Below the pieces are notes generated by a model, which made no database searches, was not told the origin of the DNA, and was given only the letters and a program-made list of their open reading frames with translations. From NCBI GenBank assembly GCA_015680685.1, contig MNCI01024239.1, positions 71,555-110,041 of the forward strand: DNA of 38,487 nt, given 5' to 3'. Made by a program: the position numbers and the translations under genes. The number at the start of each line of letters is the position of its first letter. Within the stretch, counting starts at the first letter, position 1. This DNA is from Gnetum montanum (lineage: Eukaryota > Streptophyta > Gnetopsida > Gnetales > Gnetaceae). Shown one piece after another: positions 1 through 10,365 of the stretch.

Positions 1-676
1 GTTTCATTACGTAGCCCATCAATGATATGGTACATTAGCCTTTCCTCGGAAAACCCATGGCCTGGACAGTTGTTTAACAGTGCATAATATCTTTCTAAGG
101 CCATGTCCAAGGGTTCATGTTTTGCTTGTTTCCACTCTTGGATTTGTTTCCTCAAGGCTTACACTCTAGCGTAGGTTTGATATCTTTCATTAAAAACTTC
201 TACCATTGTTGACCAACGTCGTATCGAAATTGGTTTTGATGATCTATACCATACTTTAGCTTGGTCAACGAGTGTCATAGGAAAGAGCTTTAGTTTTGCC
301 AACTATTATCAATGTTATTCCATGTGCAGGCATCGTAGAAGGCTAGTAAATGTTGATGCGGATCTATGTCATAGCCTCCTGAAAATTTTGGAAAGTTATT
401 TAAATCGAGCCCGGGTAGTCGGCTCTCTTTACGATGCCTACGTGAGATTTGAACAGCCTCTTGTATTTGCGTTAAGCTTGTAGTGGCCAGTGGGGGTTCA
501 TCGTCATCGGGTAAGTTATGCTTTCGTGCATTGTGATGACGTTGTTTTTGTTCATGCTTATAGGAAACTCCCACTTAAGGTTGTATACTCCAATCTTTAT
601 CGTCATATAGCTCATTGGTTCTCCAATGAACTTCCTCACTAAGTGTGGCGTTATTATTATCTTGTAGGAGAGGCAT
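1..676 (-). pseudogene. Ty3/gypsy gag fragment (Athila/Tat-like), decayed
   Basis: Reading leftward from an ATG at 676-674, the frame encodes a retrotransposon Gag. The block with FPKFSGGYDIDPHQHLLAFY (about 400-330) is the usual capsid start, where Gag 'F.GG' motifs precede the helix that carries the HL..F signature. Shifted frames further left resemble the continuation (a WY..SKP-like stretch and a W..M...F stretch). An in-frame TAA interrupts the frame at 577-575, and at least one frameshift follows about position 290, so the protein cannot be made. It lies just inside the tRNA-Asp primer site at 788-805, the correct order for a minus-strand element. The 3' part of Gag and all of Pol lie left of the window. 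The gypsy assignment is firm; the Athila/Tat lineage is inferred from the primer type. Confidence 0.75.
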
Positions 677-787
677 GTGGTGTGTGAATTTATGTGACCT
701 TTTATAATTATTATTTTCTGAAAGATATATCGTTAAGTTCTTTACGGCGACCTTGTATGATATAACTAATCTAGATAACTAGCACCA

Positions 788-805
788 TCCCCGGCAACGG
801 CGCCA
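788..805 (-). other. Primer binding site, tRNA-Asp type
   Basis: On the minus strand this reads TGGCGCCGTTGCCGGGGA, an 18-base match to the 3' end of plant tRNA-Asp, the primer used by many plant Ty3/gypsy elements. It sits one base inside the LTR end at 807 and shows that the element runs right to left. Confidence 0.9.
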
Positions 806-1095
806 ATGATGAGTGGCGAGGTACCCCTACACTCAACCATACGAAACGAGCGTCGCACGCGCGATCCGGTCGAACTCCGCAGATGGACTAGTTGTGGCAC
901 CTAGATAGTTAGCCTTAGGTCGCAGTTCGCTGTCTTCCCATCTAGACTAGTTTTGCATATGTCACGTATGGTTTAGTCTAGATGAGGTGTATGATGTGTT
1001 CTAATTCTAATGCTACTCCTGATGGCAGTGGAAAATAATATTTAACTAAATCTAAGCTAAGAGGAAAAGGGTAAGAAAATCTAATCTAGCCTAAG

Positions 1096-1412
1096 TGCGA
1101 CGAGCAACCGATTCCTTGATCAACCGTACACATCTTGGACTTCGTGCACGACTGCCACTGGGACTACCAAGCATAGGCCTAGGTACGCCACTGGGATTAC
1201 CAAGCGCAGACCCCAAATACGCCACTGGGTTACCAAGCGTAGATCCCCCTAGCTACACCACTGGGCTACCAAGCAGTCACACTTAAATGCTCGTAATCAA
1301 GTCGTACTCGTTCCGCTTCTAGGAGTTTAAGGGTGAGAAACTAATCGCGATGAGTAACCGATTCCTTAACTAGCCGTACACACCCGTAGATGCTCGTAGT
1401 CAAGTCGTACTC
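1096..1412 (+). repeat. Subrepeats inside the gypsy LTR
   Basis: Four copies of an approximately 18-base core like GCCACTGGGATTACCAAGC lie at about 1154, 1187, 1221 and 1257, with a period of 33-36 bases. A block carrying ACCGATTCCTT plus CCGTACACA occurs at about 1107-1132 and again at 1358-1383. A block like ATGCTCGTAATCAAGTCGT follows each (about 1288 and 1391). These look like duplicated regulatory modules of the LTR. Confidence 0.75.
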
Positions 1413-1699
1413 ACACGTGCTATGAAAGCAATAAATAACATTAAATAAATAACAATAAAATAAACTAAGTGAATGCTGCAATGATGAAGTAATCTTGATC
1501 TTTATTGTCGGTCATGTGCGTGTCCAAGTACGGCACACTCGAATAAAGACACCGTACAATTACATTCACCACACTGCAGGCAGACACGGGCAAAATTCTA
1601 ACTCTGGAGGGATCAAACTGCCAGAGCTTCACTACTCTACAACTAGGATCCCCAAACAAGGGAGAGCTGCCTCTTATTTATAGACATGGCGATGGACTG

Positions 1700-1770
1700 C
1701 GATATCGCGTCGGCTGTGATATCGCGTACGCAATATCGCGTCGGCTGTGATATCGCGTACGTGATATCGC
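1700..1770 (+). repeat. 31-bp tandem repeat with GATATCGCG palindromes
   Basis: Two adjacent units of 31 bases, each carrying ATATCGCGTCGGCTGTG then ATATCGCGTACG, are followed by a partial third unit. The CpG-rich core GATATCGCG occurs in direct and near-palindromic arrangement. It lies at the upstream (U3) end of the minus-strand LTR. Confidence 0.7.
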
Positions 1771-1947
1771 GGCCTGTGCGAACCGCGTCTCATCAATAGC
1801 TATGTAGATTGGTTGGAAAATTTGAAGATGGAGATGAAGGGGCAGGTACTATAATACTATAGAGTGTCCTTACCTTACTTCCCTTATGGCTAGCTTCTTC
1901 CAACCTTCACTAAAGTCTTTAATACTTCTGTTTTATTGAATGTTATC

Positions 1948-3183
1948 ATGGTGATGAAAGGTAAGAAAAAGAAGCTAGTTTTGTAATTGTTCCTAGAAGC
2001 CTTTTCCAAGCTCGAGCAAACCAAGACCAAGATTCTAGAAATAAAGTAGCCTCAAGATGTTGAGCCTAAAGGATGGAATAAAGTTGAGGCTAACTACATG
2101 ATGTTTCCCACTATGTGTGCTTTGTTGCAACTTTATAGCTTTGAGAATAAAGTTGTAGACTATGAGTCAACCATCAACTTTTTTAAGGTGTGTATAGAGA
2201 AGAATTCTGTGAAGTAAACTACATTTAATAAAGAAGCTTGAAAAGATTTTGAAAGTCTCAATTTAGTCAGCTTTCTAGTTTTTATCATAGGCATGGTTAA
2301 TAAAGACCTCAATTGACTTTCAAAGATAAGTATCATCGCAAAGAGTAATGACTTGTTATATGATTTAATGTATATGAATTAAACCATAGTGGACCATTAC
2401 TTTAGATTTAAAGCCTATGGTGGAGTGCTAAGAAATAACAAGACCATACTTAAAGCTGATTTGACACAAAATGAGGCATTAAATAAAGTTATCATAGCTA
2501 CCTATGAAGTAAAGAAAAAATATGCCAATGAATTTGCTAAATTCAAGGAAGAGATTGAAAGTGCACTAAAGTTAGCAAAGAAGTAATCCCAAGATTTAGC
2601 TATACTAAAACAAATATGAATCATTGTGGGTTTAGGTATAGAAGTAGAGCATGTAGTAAGAGTGAAAGAGTTGACAATGCCAAACATGAAGTTAGAGGTT
2701 GACAAGCTAATAATACAAAACAAAATCTTTGAACTTCAAGAGGATATTGACAACCTTTAGAACTATGTAAAGGATCTTACTTTATAAAAGAATGATATAA
2801 CAAATACCTTCAACAGAATGAGGAAGAAGCTACACACCATGATAAGTAACTTATAAGAACAAAATGTCATTGATAGTTTCATAGCCCATTATGTATAATT
2901 GTTAAGATTTACTACTAGCAAGGGTTATGAACTTTAGTCTAGTTTCATCATAATGCCACCATTTCTCTTTACAATTTTCACTTAGGTTTAAATAGAAGTT
3001 TAGAAGAAGTCTAGTGAATTTGAAATAAAAGGACAATCTCAAGATGTTCCACTATTGCCTTGAAATGCTCCTGTAGTTCCAAAAGAATTCACAGTGAAGG
3101 ATTTAGCTACTAAAACACAAGAATCATGAGCCAATATTTTTGATAGTGTAATGAGTGAAAATATAGAATTTTTCATTAAATGA
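1948..3183 (+). pseudogene. Decayed 411-codon frame, coiled-coil rich, retroelement-like
   Basis: One frame runs from ATG 1948 to TGA 3181-3183. It is interrupted by more than ten in-frame stops, mainly TAA and TAG in positions where Gln or similar codons are plausible, yet I see no frameshift over 1.2 kb. The clean stretch 2389-2586 encodes a lysine- and glutamate-rich helix (NEFAKFKEEIES and neighbours). A second charged helix follows at about 2690-2760. The N-terminal part (about 2095-2200) looks globular. Coiled-coil character and the loss by point mutation suggest an old Gag or transposon-associated protein, but no family is recognised. It lies outside the gypsy LTR. Confidence 0.4.
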
Positions 3184-3740
3184 TGATCTCTATTATTTAC
3201 TTCTTATTTAAATCAATTTTTAACCTCTTCCATTTCATAGTGAAGTTAATTAATTTTGATTTTTCATAATAGCATATGTTTCTTTTTTGTAGTTTATAAC
3301 TTAATTATGTTGTAATATATTTTGAAGGAGATATTTACCCCTAAGATCTCTAGTCATCTTTCCTTGCATTTTAGGAATTATTTAAAAATGAATAAAATTA
3401 GTTACAACATTTTTTTGGAAAAGAAACACTACTCCCCATCACATGTTATTAATTCTTATTTTCTTTACTAGTTAGAAATTCTATTGGTAATTCTTAGGTC
3501 TCATAGTGTTTACTTTTAAAATAAATTTTTATCATAGAATTCACCTCAAGAGCATTACTCCACACAGTTGATTTTGTTTATGAATTTCTAATTTTTCTAA
3601 GTTTTGTGTAGACTACTTATTTTGGTCAAGAGGCCAACTCATCTCGCAAGATAGGGGGGAGGAGGGAGTGGATTTTTTGCCCTCCAAGTAACACCCTCCA
3701 CATCATGTGCCACGTAAGATCCCATGAAATGGGAAAAAAC
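3184..3740. other. AT-rich intergenic stretch, nothing recognised
   Basis: No reading frame, RNA gene or terminal repeat was found. Only simple AT-rich sequence is seen. Confidence 0.5.
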
Positions 3741-3827
3741 ATGAATCGAAGAGCCACACCTTTTCGTATTCCGTTGCGCAAAATATGAACCAAAGAGCCA
3801 TAGCTTTTCGTATTCCCGCTACACACA
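3741..3827 (+). repeat. Two-copy 44-bp tandem repeat
   Basis: Units begin at 3741 and 3785. Each carries ATGAA(T/C)C(G/A)AAGAGCCA followed by CTTTTCGTATTCC. The repeat lies just upstream of the subtilase pseudogene. Similar 'CTTTTCGTATTCC'-like text recurs in the repeats near 6431-6680. Confidence 0.6.
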
Positions 3828-3943
3828 TAAAAAGGCTAAACGCAACCAAATGCAGAATGGAAATGGAAATAGGAATGAGAATTCCATTTCCATTCTGTCT
3901 TTGTCTCCGTCTGCAACTGCTACTGCAGGCCGCCTAGCCCAAC

Positions 3944-4700
3944 CAAACCAACTTCGAAGATGCCAGCTTTGGAGCTCTGCTGGAGTGTTGGAGAGGCACC
4001 TACAATGGTGGCCCATGCTTCAACTGCAATAACAAGCTCATCGGCATGTGCTTCTTCAACCAAGGTAGTAATAATGTAGTAGGCCAATTGGCCCTTACTA
4101 CATCCTTGCTCAACACTGAGGGCCATGACATGCACACGTCATCAACAATTGCCAGCAACGCGGTGGTTGACATTAGCATGCTCAGCTATGCCAACGACAC
4201 TACTTGCGGCATGGCCTGGCTTGCATGGATCGCCATCTACAAGGTTTGGTGGGACTATGGCTACTTTAGCTCTGACATCATTGCGGCCATGGATGCTACT
4301 CTGTCCGATGGCATTGATATGCTTTCGCTCTCACTTGGTGACAACCCGTAGCAATACTACACCAACAGCATTGCCATTGGCGCCTTCACCGCTGCAGTCC
4401 ACTGCCACATCTTTATCACTTGCTTGACCAAAAACTCCAAACACAGCACTGACATTGCCTCAAATCTCATGCCCTAGATCATGACCATCGTTGCTAGCAC
4501 CCTTAACTGTGACTTCCTGGTCATCACGGTGCTCGTCGATGGTAGCAAGTATGCCGGAACCTCACTCTACTCTGGGGAACTACTACTGGAAGATCCAAAT
4601 CTCACACTCATTTATGCTAGAAACACTAGCCTCAATGGCGACGGAAATGCGAACTTCTACACCTGTGGTAGCTTGGACCCCAAAGGTAGAGGAGGTGTGA
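3944..4700 (+). pseudogene. Subtilisin-like serine protease (plant S8 subtilase) pseudogene, part A
   Basis: Plant subtilases are secreted serine proteases of the S8 family. The frame holds a run of subtilase landmarks in order: WRGTYNGG...CNNKLIG (about 3989-4045); GHDMHTSST, the degenerate form of the catalytic-His motif GHGTHT(A/S)ST (about 4124-4150); WLAWIAIYKVWW (the usual ARIA.YKVCW); SSDIIAAMDATLSDGIDMLSLSLG (about 4271-4340); SIAIGAFTA; and GTSLYSGE. In-frame TAG codons at 4349-4351 and near 4474 break an otherwise open frame. Several invariant Gly residues around the active site are replaced. The N-terminal prodomain with the catalytic Asp and the Ser-containing C-terminal half are missing. 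It is a dead fragment; the family call is strong. Confidence 0.85.
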
Positions 4701-4800
4701 ATCATAATACAATTTTTGTTATAATAACTAAAAGATCCCTTCATTTAGGTTTCTTTTTCTTGATAAAATTTATATATGAATTAGGCCAATATGTTTCTTG

Positions 4801-5690
4801 AGTAGCTTTGTCTAAATGTATGTTTTAAGCATAAAATTTTGCAAGCAGGGGTAGGATGAGGGGTAGAGCCAGAGACATTTGAGGAAGGACAGTAATGGCT
4901 ATAGTTAAAGATGCAGCCTGAAGAGAAGGGTCTTCTAAATTTTTTATGTCAACAATAGCCTTTGGTTATTGGAATCTCTTTCTAGAAACAAACTTTCTAC
5001 CAGTCTTTTTATGTGTGTTTTTGTTAATTTTTTATAGTAAATTGTAACGTGTTGAACATTACATTTTGATGATTTTGTGCAATTTTCATAGTTTCACTTC
5101 AAGTTGACCTCTTCTGTCATCAGTACTTAGCATGCTTTCCTATACATTTGCATTCCCAATGAAAAAACATTCCAAAGTTTGGTTCTATGCTTTTTAAATG
5201 CTTTCTAGAGTGGCAGGGAATTCTGAAATTGTAATTTTCTGCTACTATCTTGAGTAATCTTCTTTTGCTACATCCTTTTTCAATGTAGGGGAACATTTGT
5301 AAGTTCATGTTCTCTTTATCTTTTTGTATATTTTGTGTAGGTTTTATCATTTCTATGGCTATGCTTTGAAATTCAGCAGTTACCATGGAGGAGATGCGTT
5401 TAGTTGTTACGATTATGACTGTTTTTTCGTTTGCAATATGCATTTTAATAAAATGCAAAAGCGTTAGCATTTTTGCTACCACATGAAAATTATGAGCCAA
5501 TTTGAGATGTCAACCTAACTTTGGTCATAATTTTAACAATTTTTCCTACTTATTAGGAAGACATAAAGAGTTCAAATTTGATAATTTCTTCTTACCTTCT
5601 CGCATGCAGTGAGGCCTTTTCTTTATGTACATATTCTTTGATTAATGGAATCTAATGGATGATATGGTTGTTAACCTGGTAAATTTTAAA
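4801..5690. other. Interruption within the subtilase pseudogene
   Basis: About 0.9 kb separates the two protease fragments. It holds no recognised gene. A minus-strand open frame of 126 codons at 5500-5120, with basic and hydrophobic segments, matches no family I know. A GT follows the codons for LDPK near 4685, so part of this may be an old intron, but the protein text on either side is duplicated, which a simple intron does not explain. Confidence 0.4.
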
Positions 5691-5820
5691 AATGAGAACT
5701 TCTGCACCTATGGCAACCTAGACCCCAGGAAGATCTCCGGCAAGATCATGTTGTGATGATCCTAGTCAATGTCGAGGAAAACGGCAACGAGCTCTCCACC
5801 GACACACATGTCTTGCCATA
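5691..5820 (+). pseudogene. Subtilase pseudogene, part B
   Basis: The first frame encodes NENFCTYGNLDPRKISGKIM, repeating the NFYTCGSLDPK segment that ends part A, and then stops at tandem TGA codons. After a frame change it encodes MILVNVEENGNELSTDTHVL. This is the usual subtilase segment GMIL.N....G.EL..D.HVLP that follows GKIV(L/M)C. A short stretch between them has been deleted. It is the continuation, or a second copy, of the same protease pseudogene. Confidence 0.75.
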
Positions 5821-7095
5821 ATCATAAATAACTAATTATTTATAAATCTTCCTTAGCCAAAGAGTCACTGCAAGGGAGCCAATGATTATATTTATCTCAG
5901 TTATTTTTAATCTCGGTTATATATAATGATATATTTATAATCATAAACATAAATGATTATATATAATGATTATAAACACTTCATCATAAATAAAGTCGGT
6001 TATTTATAATCATTTCATTATATATATCTTATGGATAATGCTAATCAAGGTATAATCATTATGGATTAGCATTATGAATGAATAAATAATATCTCTAACA
6101 TTATGAATTATGAATAATATTTCATCATATCTTGGCTTTATTTATTATGAAATGTTTACCATTTGAATGAATCTTATAATCCATAATATCTCAAACTATA
6201 ATTATGGATTATTGCTCTAATTATAATAATCTTGTAACATTTATTGGATTCCACAATAATTATAATATAATAATTATGAATGCGGTGTTAGCATCATTAA
6301 CAATAATGTCAATATACAAAAGCCCGTGATATAATAATAACATTATTTATGCATTTGTAACGTGATTTTTTATATCTCCACAAATGAATGTGCATTACAA
6401 ATATATGTTGCAATGTCAATTTAGTTTGATCTTTTTGTATTCCCTGATGCCCATGCGCCACATGCATGGGAGCTAAAGAATCAGTGCAGGGGAGTTGAAT
6501 CTCTACTTGATTAATGTCCCCGAATCCCTGAGCTTCCCATTCATCTCTTTGTATTCGTTCACATGCACACACCACATGCAAGGGAGCCAAAGAGTCACTG
6601 CAGGGGAGCCGAATCTCTATTCAATTGATGCTCCCTGACCCTTGGGCTCCCCAATCATCTCTTCGTATTCCCTCACGTGTAGGGCCTGGCGTGGGTAATA
6701 ATGAATATTTATTATTATAAATGGTGGGTAATATTGAATATTTATTATTATTATAAATGGTGATGGTTACAATTACAGTAATAATGAATATTTATTATTA
6801 TTATAAATGATGATGATTATGGTTACAGTGACAGTTATGATCATGGTAATGGTTAAGGTGATGATAGTTACGGTGTGATATAATATTTAAAAATATTGAA
6901 CTTAGGCATCATGTTACAAGATTAAGAGGTGCAATATTGGAATTCATGCATTTTTAGAAACATGGATCCTGCTGCTATTAGTCCCAATAGAAAAGGTGAA
7001 GAACACTCTCTTCAAGATCAGTAACAACAACCATCTACTACAACAAGTAGTGCAACAACTATCTACTGCAGCAAATAATGCAATCTCTGCTTATA
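5821..7095. repeat. AT-rich region with short tandem repeats
   Basis: The stretch 5830-6300 is almost pure A/T with many AATTATTATAA-type palindromic words. At 6431-6680 a 114-base unit is tandemly repeated (starts near 6431, 6545, with a partial third at 6659); it carries CCAAAGAGTCACTGCAGGGG. A solitary fragment of the same word lies at 5857-5882. At 6690-6830 a unit containing AATGAATATTTATTATTA occurs three times (about 6700, 6733 and 6784). No gene is seen. Confidence 0.6.
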
Positions 7096-7400
7096 TGTGA
7101 AGGTGCAAGGGTAATGCTTATAGTTAACCTTTGGCCTGAAGCAGGATTGGTGAATGGTGCACTTGGCATGATTTACAATATTAGGTATCCTTAAGGTAAA
7201 TAGCCACTTGCATTACCATTATCTGTTATTGTTGATTTTGACTCCTACATTGGATGTACCTTTGACAATGGTAATCCCCATCATGTGCCAATTGTACCAA
7301 TGGTCTAAGGAGCATCTCGTTAGTCACCATTATAGTTGGCATGGACCATGACTATTCATAACTCTCAAGGAATGACACTAGATAAGGCTACTATTAACGT
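7096..7400 (+). pseudogene. Pif1-like DNA helicase, C-terminal fragment (Helitron or Pif1-type)
   Basis: Pif1 helicases are SF1 5'-3' DNA helicases; plant genomes carry many copies, some as the Rep-helicase of Helitron transposons. The frame reads EGARVMLIVNLWPEAGLVNG, matching the Pif1 segment GARVMLT.NLW...GLVNG.... It then gives VDFDSY(I)G, and finally LAWTMTIHNSQGMTLDKA, the motif containing IHKSQG(L/M)TL just before the last helicase motif. At least four in-frame stops, which read as old CAA/CAG codons, and loss of the N-terminal motor domain (no Walker A seen) show it is dead. The last exon-like block continues in the tandem repeats that follow. Confidence 0.75.
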
Positions 7401-8605
7401 TTGTTGCATTATTTGGAGTCAAGACCATTGATTCTTTAAAGATTCATCCTCCTTTTCATGTGCAAAGATACAAAAAGATTTCAGATGCTAAACATCTCCA
7501 AAGCAGAATTGCACAAGAAGTTCATTTTCCTCAGTTGGAGAATTAGGCATATTAAGTTCACACTTATCATTGTATTTTGGCTTTTGCTCAATCCTATTAT
7601 ACAGCTCTATAATGTTTGTTGCAATAATTGTGCAATGTATTCCTTCATATACAAAATATAGAAACTTTTATTTTAACCAATTTATGTTTTCCAGTATATA
7701 TTATCTGGAATGCAAATAGTGATGATAACTTAAAAAATTAAAAAAAAATTAAATTCTACTCATAGCCTGCAAAACCGCTACACAAGAGAACTTACGGGTC
7801 CAATGTTTATTACATGATTTGGAGTCAAGACCATTGATTCTTTAAAGATTTATCCTCCTTTTCATGTGCAAAGATATAGAAAAATTTCAGATGCTAAACA
7901 TCTCCAAAGTATAATTGCAAAAGAAGTTCATTTTTCTCAGCTGGAGAATTAGGCATATTGAGTTCACACTTATCATTGTATTTTTCCTTTTGCTCAATCC
8001 TATTATATAGCTCTATAATGTTTGTTGCAATAATTGTGCAATGTATTCCTTCATCAACATATACGAAATATATAAACTTTTATTTTAACCAATTAATGTT
8101 TACCAGTATATATTATTTGGAATGCAAATAGTGATGATAACTTAAAAATTAAAAAAAAAATTCTACTCATAGCCCACAAAGATTCTACACAAGAGAGCTT
8201 ACGGGTCTAATGTTTGTTGCATTATCTGGAGTCAAGACCATTGATTCTTTAAAGATTCATCCTCCTTTTCATGTGCAAAGATACAAAAAGATTTCAAATG
8301 CTAAACATCTCCAAAGTAGAATTGCACAAGAAGTTCATTTTTCTCAGTTGGAGAATTAGGCATATTGAGTTCACACTTATCATTGTATTTTGCCTTTTAC
8401 TCAATCCTATTGTACAACTCTGTAATATTTGTTGCAATAATTGTGCAATGTATTCCTTCGTCAACATATACAAAATATATAAACTTTTATTTTAACCAAT
8501 TTATGTTTTCCAGTATATATTATTTGGAATGCAAATAGTGATGATAACTTAAAAAATAAAAAAATAATTAAATTCTACTCATAGCCCGCGAAACCACTCC
8601 ACTAG
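7397..8605 (+). repeat. Three tandem copies (about 406 bp) of the helicase C-terminal segment
   Basis: Unit starts fall near 7397, 7803 and 8210, giving periods of 406 and 407 bases. Each unit carries the Pif1 C-terminal block; the third is best preserved and reads MFVALSGVKTIDSLKIHPPF then RIAQEVHFSQLEN (8210-8360), matching the usual YVALSRV..L..L segment of Pif1 helicases. The rest of each unit is AT-rich trailer ending in an oligo-A stretch and GAGCTTACGGGTC-like sequence. In unit 1 the start of the block is fused to the upstream helicase frame; the second and third units stand alone. Confidence 0.85.
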
Positions 8606-8609
8606 CTTA

Positions 8610-9027
8610 GATATATATATATATAAATTGGCTGAGATGATTTTTTAAAAAAAATGATGTTAACCAAGCCCGACTACTGGACGAGGTAACAAGATAACTA
8701 AAAATGGAATCACTCATCCCTCCTCTATTTCTCTACCATTTACCCAATTTAGTTTTACCGTCTCGGTCAAGTTTGCTCTTTCTTTGTTTGTTCATAGCAT
8801 TTTTGAGCATTATTTATGCAAGAGATTTATTTCCCAAAAATGCCATGAACAAACAAAGAAGAGCAAACTTGATTGAGAGGGTAAAACTAAATTGGATAAG
8901 TGATAGAGAAATAGAGAAGGGATGAGTGATTCCATTTTTAGTTATCTTATTACCTCCTCCAGTAGTTGGGCTTGGTTAACATCATTTTTTTTAAATCATC
9001 TCGGTCAATTTATATATATATATATAA
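8610..9027. mobile_element. Foldback MITE-like element with about 190-bp arms, flanked by (TA)n
   Basis: The left arm (8610-8805) and right arm (8836-9027) are about 90 percent identical as inverted repeats, by eye alignment, with a loop of about 30 bases. The outer ends are (TA)n tracts followed by AATTGGCTGAGATGAT on the left and its near-complement on the right. The element has no coding capacity: the 73-codon frame at 8704-8925 merely reads across both arms. Size, structure and AT ends fit a MITE. Insertion into a TA microsatellite, as known for rice Micron elements, would explain the flanks, but target duplication cannot be separated from the tract itself. Confidence 0.8.
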
Positions 9028-9484
9028 GGTAGTGGTATAGTGATCTTTTACAGTTCATCTATTCAAAGTTCTGGATTTGCTTATAGATAGTAAAGCAACA
9101 TTATTATTGACTCTATGTTAAGCTTGAGGGATGATGTTGAAGATTTGATATGTTATAACAAGCTTAACATGCTAGTTTATGTCTACATGTAGTTACGCCA
9201 TGATCTTTAGTATACATTATCATGGTTTATAGAACCATCTACAATGTTTTGTAATATGTGTGTAGTTAGTTGTGTTTAATCAATGTGTTTATTCATTCTT
9301 TGGATGTGCATGTTCCATTATGACTATATGAGTGATGATCTTGATTTAATAAAGCTACTTGGTTATCTTGTTCTTCTCTATTTCTTGTTAGTTCATGTTC
9401 TTGTATTCGACATATATAACATCATGAATATATTCTATGTACATGGTGCATGTTTTTCTTGTTCTCAATAGTCATCAACCTATT
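9028..9484. other. Intergenic, nothing recognised
   Basis: AT-rich sequence between the foldback element and the copia LTR. No gene or repeat was found. Confidence 0.4.
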
Positions 9485-10206
9485 TTTAATGTCTTGGACC
9501 TAGTGATCTAAGCATCACAAAAATCTAACAATAATATTGTTGATAATGATAAGTTAATGATGAAATGAGTTGGGAAATTATTAATAATAATGTTGGTGAT
9601 TATTGATGATTGTTGAATGATGAATAGAGATGATAATAAGTTGATGAATAAAAATTGGTGAAGTAATGGTAATTGATGAAATGTTAATAAAATTGATGAA
9701 TTGGAAAAATTTCGTAACACATGCAATTTTATTGTTGATGTTTCACTCACAATCATATTATATCCACATATTTATAGTCACATGATGGGGCCATAATGAT
9801 ATATGATAGGATGAACCTATTTTCATGGAAAATTTGACTAGAAATTGAATGGACATGAGAGATTGGGATCATTATTTAATTACATTCCCCCATCAATCTT
9901 TTTACAAAAGCAAAATAAATGGAATAGTGTGTCTTATATTATATGACATAATAATTCAAATATAATTTACATGGCTTTGGTCCCTATTTTACAAAAGTGT
10001 TATTTTGTCTTCACTCGAACTTTGACTTTTATATGTTGTCTTCAAACTTTTATCTGATTTTAGTGTACTTTCATATGTATATGTGGCCATATATCACCTT
10101 GAACTTTGGCTTGTTAAACTTATTTCTTTACTTTATTTATAATCCACATTGTGAGCATGAATTTTAAGTTGAATATGAATGTCCAAAGTGCATGCTAGAA
10201 CTGACA
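9485..10206 (-). mobile_element. 3' LTR of a copia-type element (truncated)
   Basis: About 700 bases align with 12380-12985 as a direct repeat, with shared landmarks such as TGTTGAATGATGAATAGAGA, TTATAGTCA.ATGATAGGGCCATAA and AAAGTGCATGCTAGAA. The inner end is CA at 10205-10206, next to a polypurine tract. The outer (left) limit is approximate. Sequence matching the first 700 bases of the right LTR is not seen here, so this copy has lost its distal part. Confidence 0.7.
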
Positions 10207-10220
10207 ATTTTCTCCTTTAG
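10207..10220 (-). other. Polypurine tract
   Basis: The minus strand reads a purine-rich AAAGGAGAAAA immediately before the 3' LTR start, the usual site of plus-strand priming in LTR elements. Confidence 0.6.
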
Positions 10221-10365
10221 GATATACTTTGGAGTTATTGTGACTTGTCTTTGAGTTTAACTAGTCTTTAATTGTTTTGGAAACTTGTTTTATATTCTTG
10301 AAAATAGTTCTTCTTGGTTGCATATTTGGTTTTTGTTCTTGAATTTTTGAACTTATGTCTTGGCT

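Larger units (their letters stand above)
807..1795 (-). mobile_element. 5' LTR of the gypsy element (989 bp)
   Basis: The LTR is bounded by a perfect 7-bp terminal inverted repeat, TGATGAG at 807-813 and CTCATCA at 1789-1795, with canonical TG..CA ends next to the primer site. It contains several internal repeat families, listed separately. The partner 3' LTR lies outside the window, so neither a target-site duplication nor an insertion age can be read. The five bases after the LTR are ATAGC. Confidence 0.85.

Noticed and set aside
7397-8605. CRISPR-like array
   Set aside because: Only three units of about 406 bases that encode helicase sequence, with no spacers; the genome is eukaryotic.
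8704-8925. 73-codon open frame
   Set aside because: It runs from one arm of the foldback element through the loop into the other arm; it is a structural by-product.
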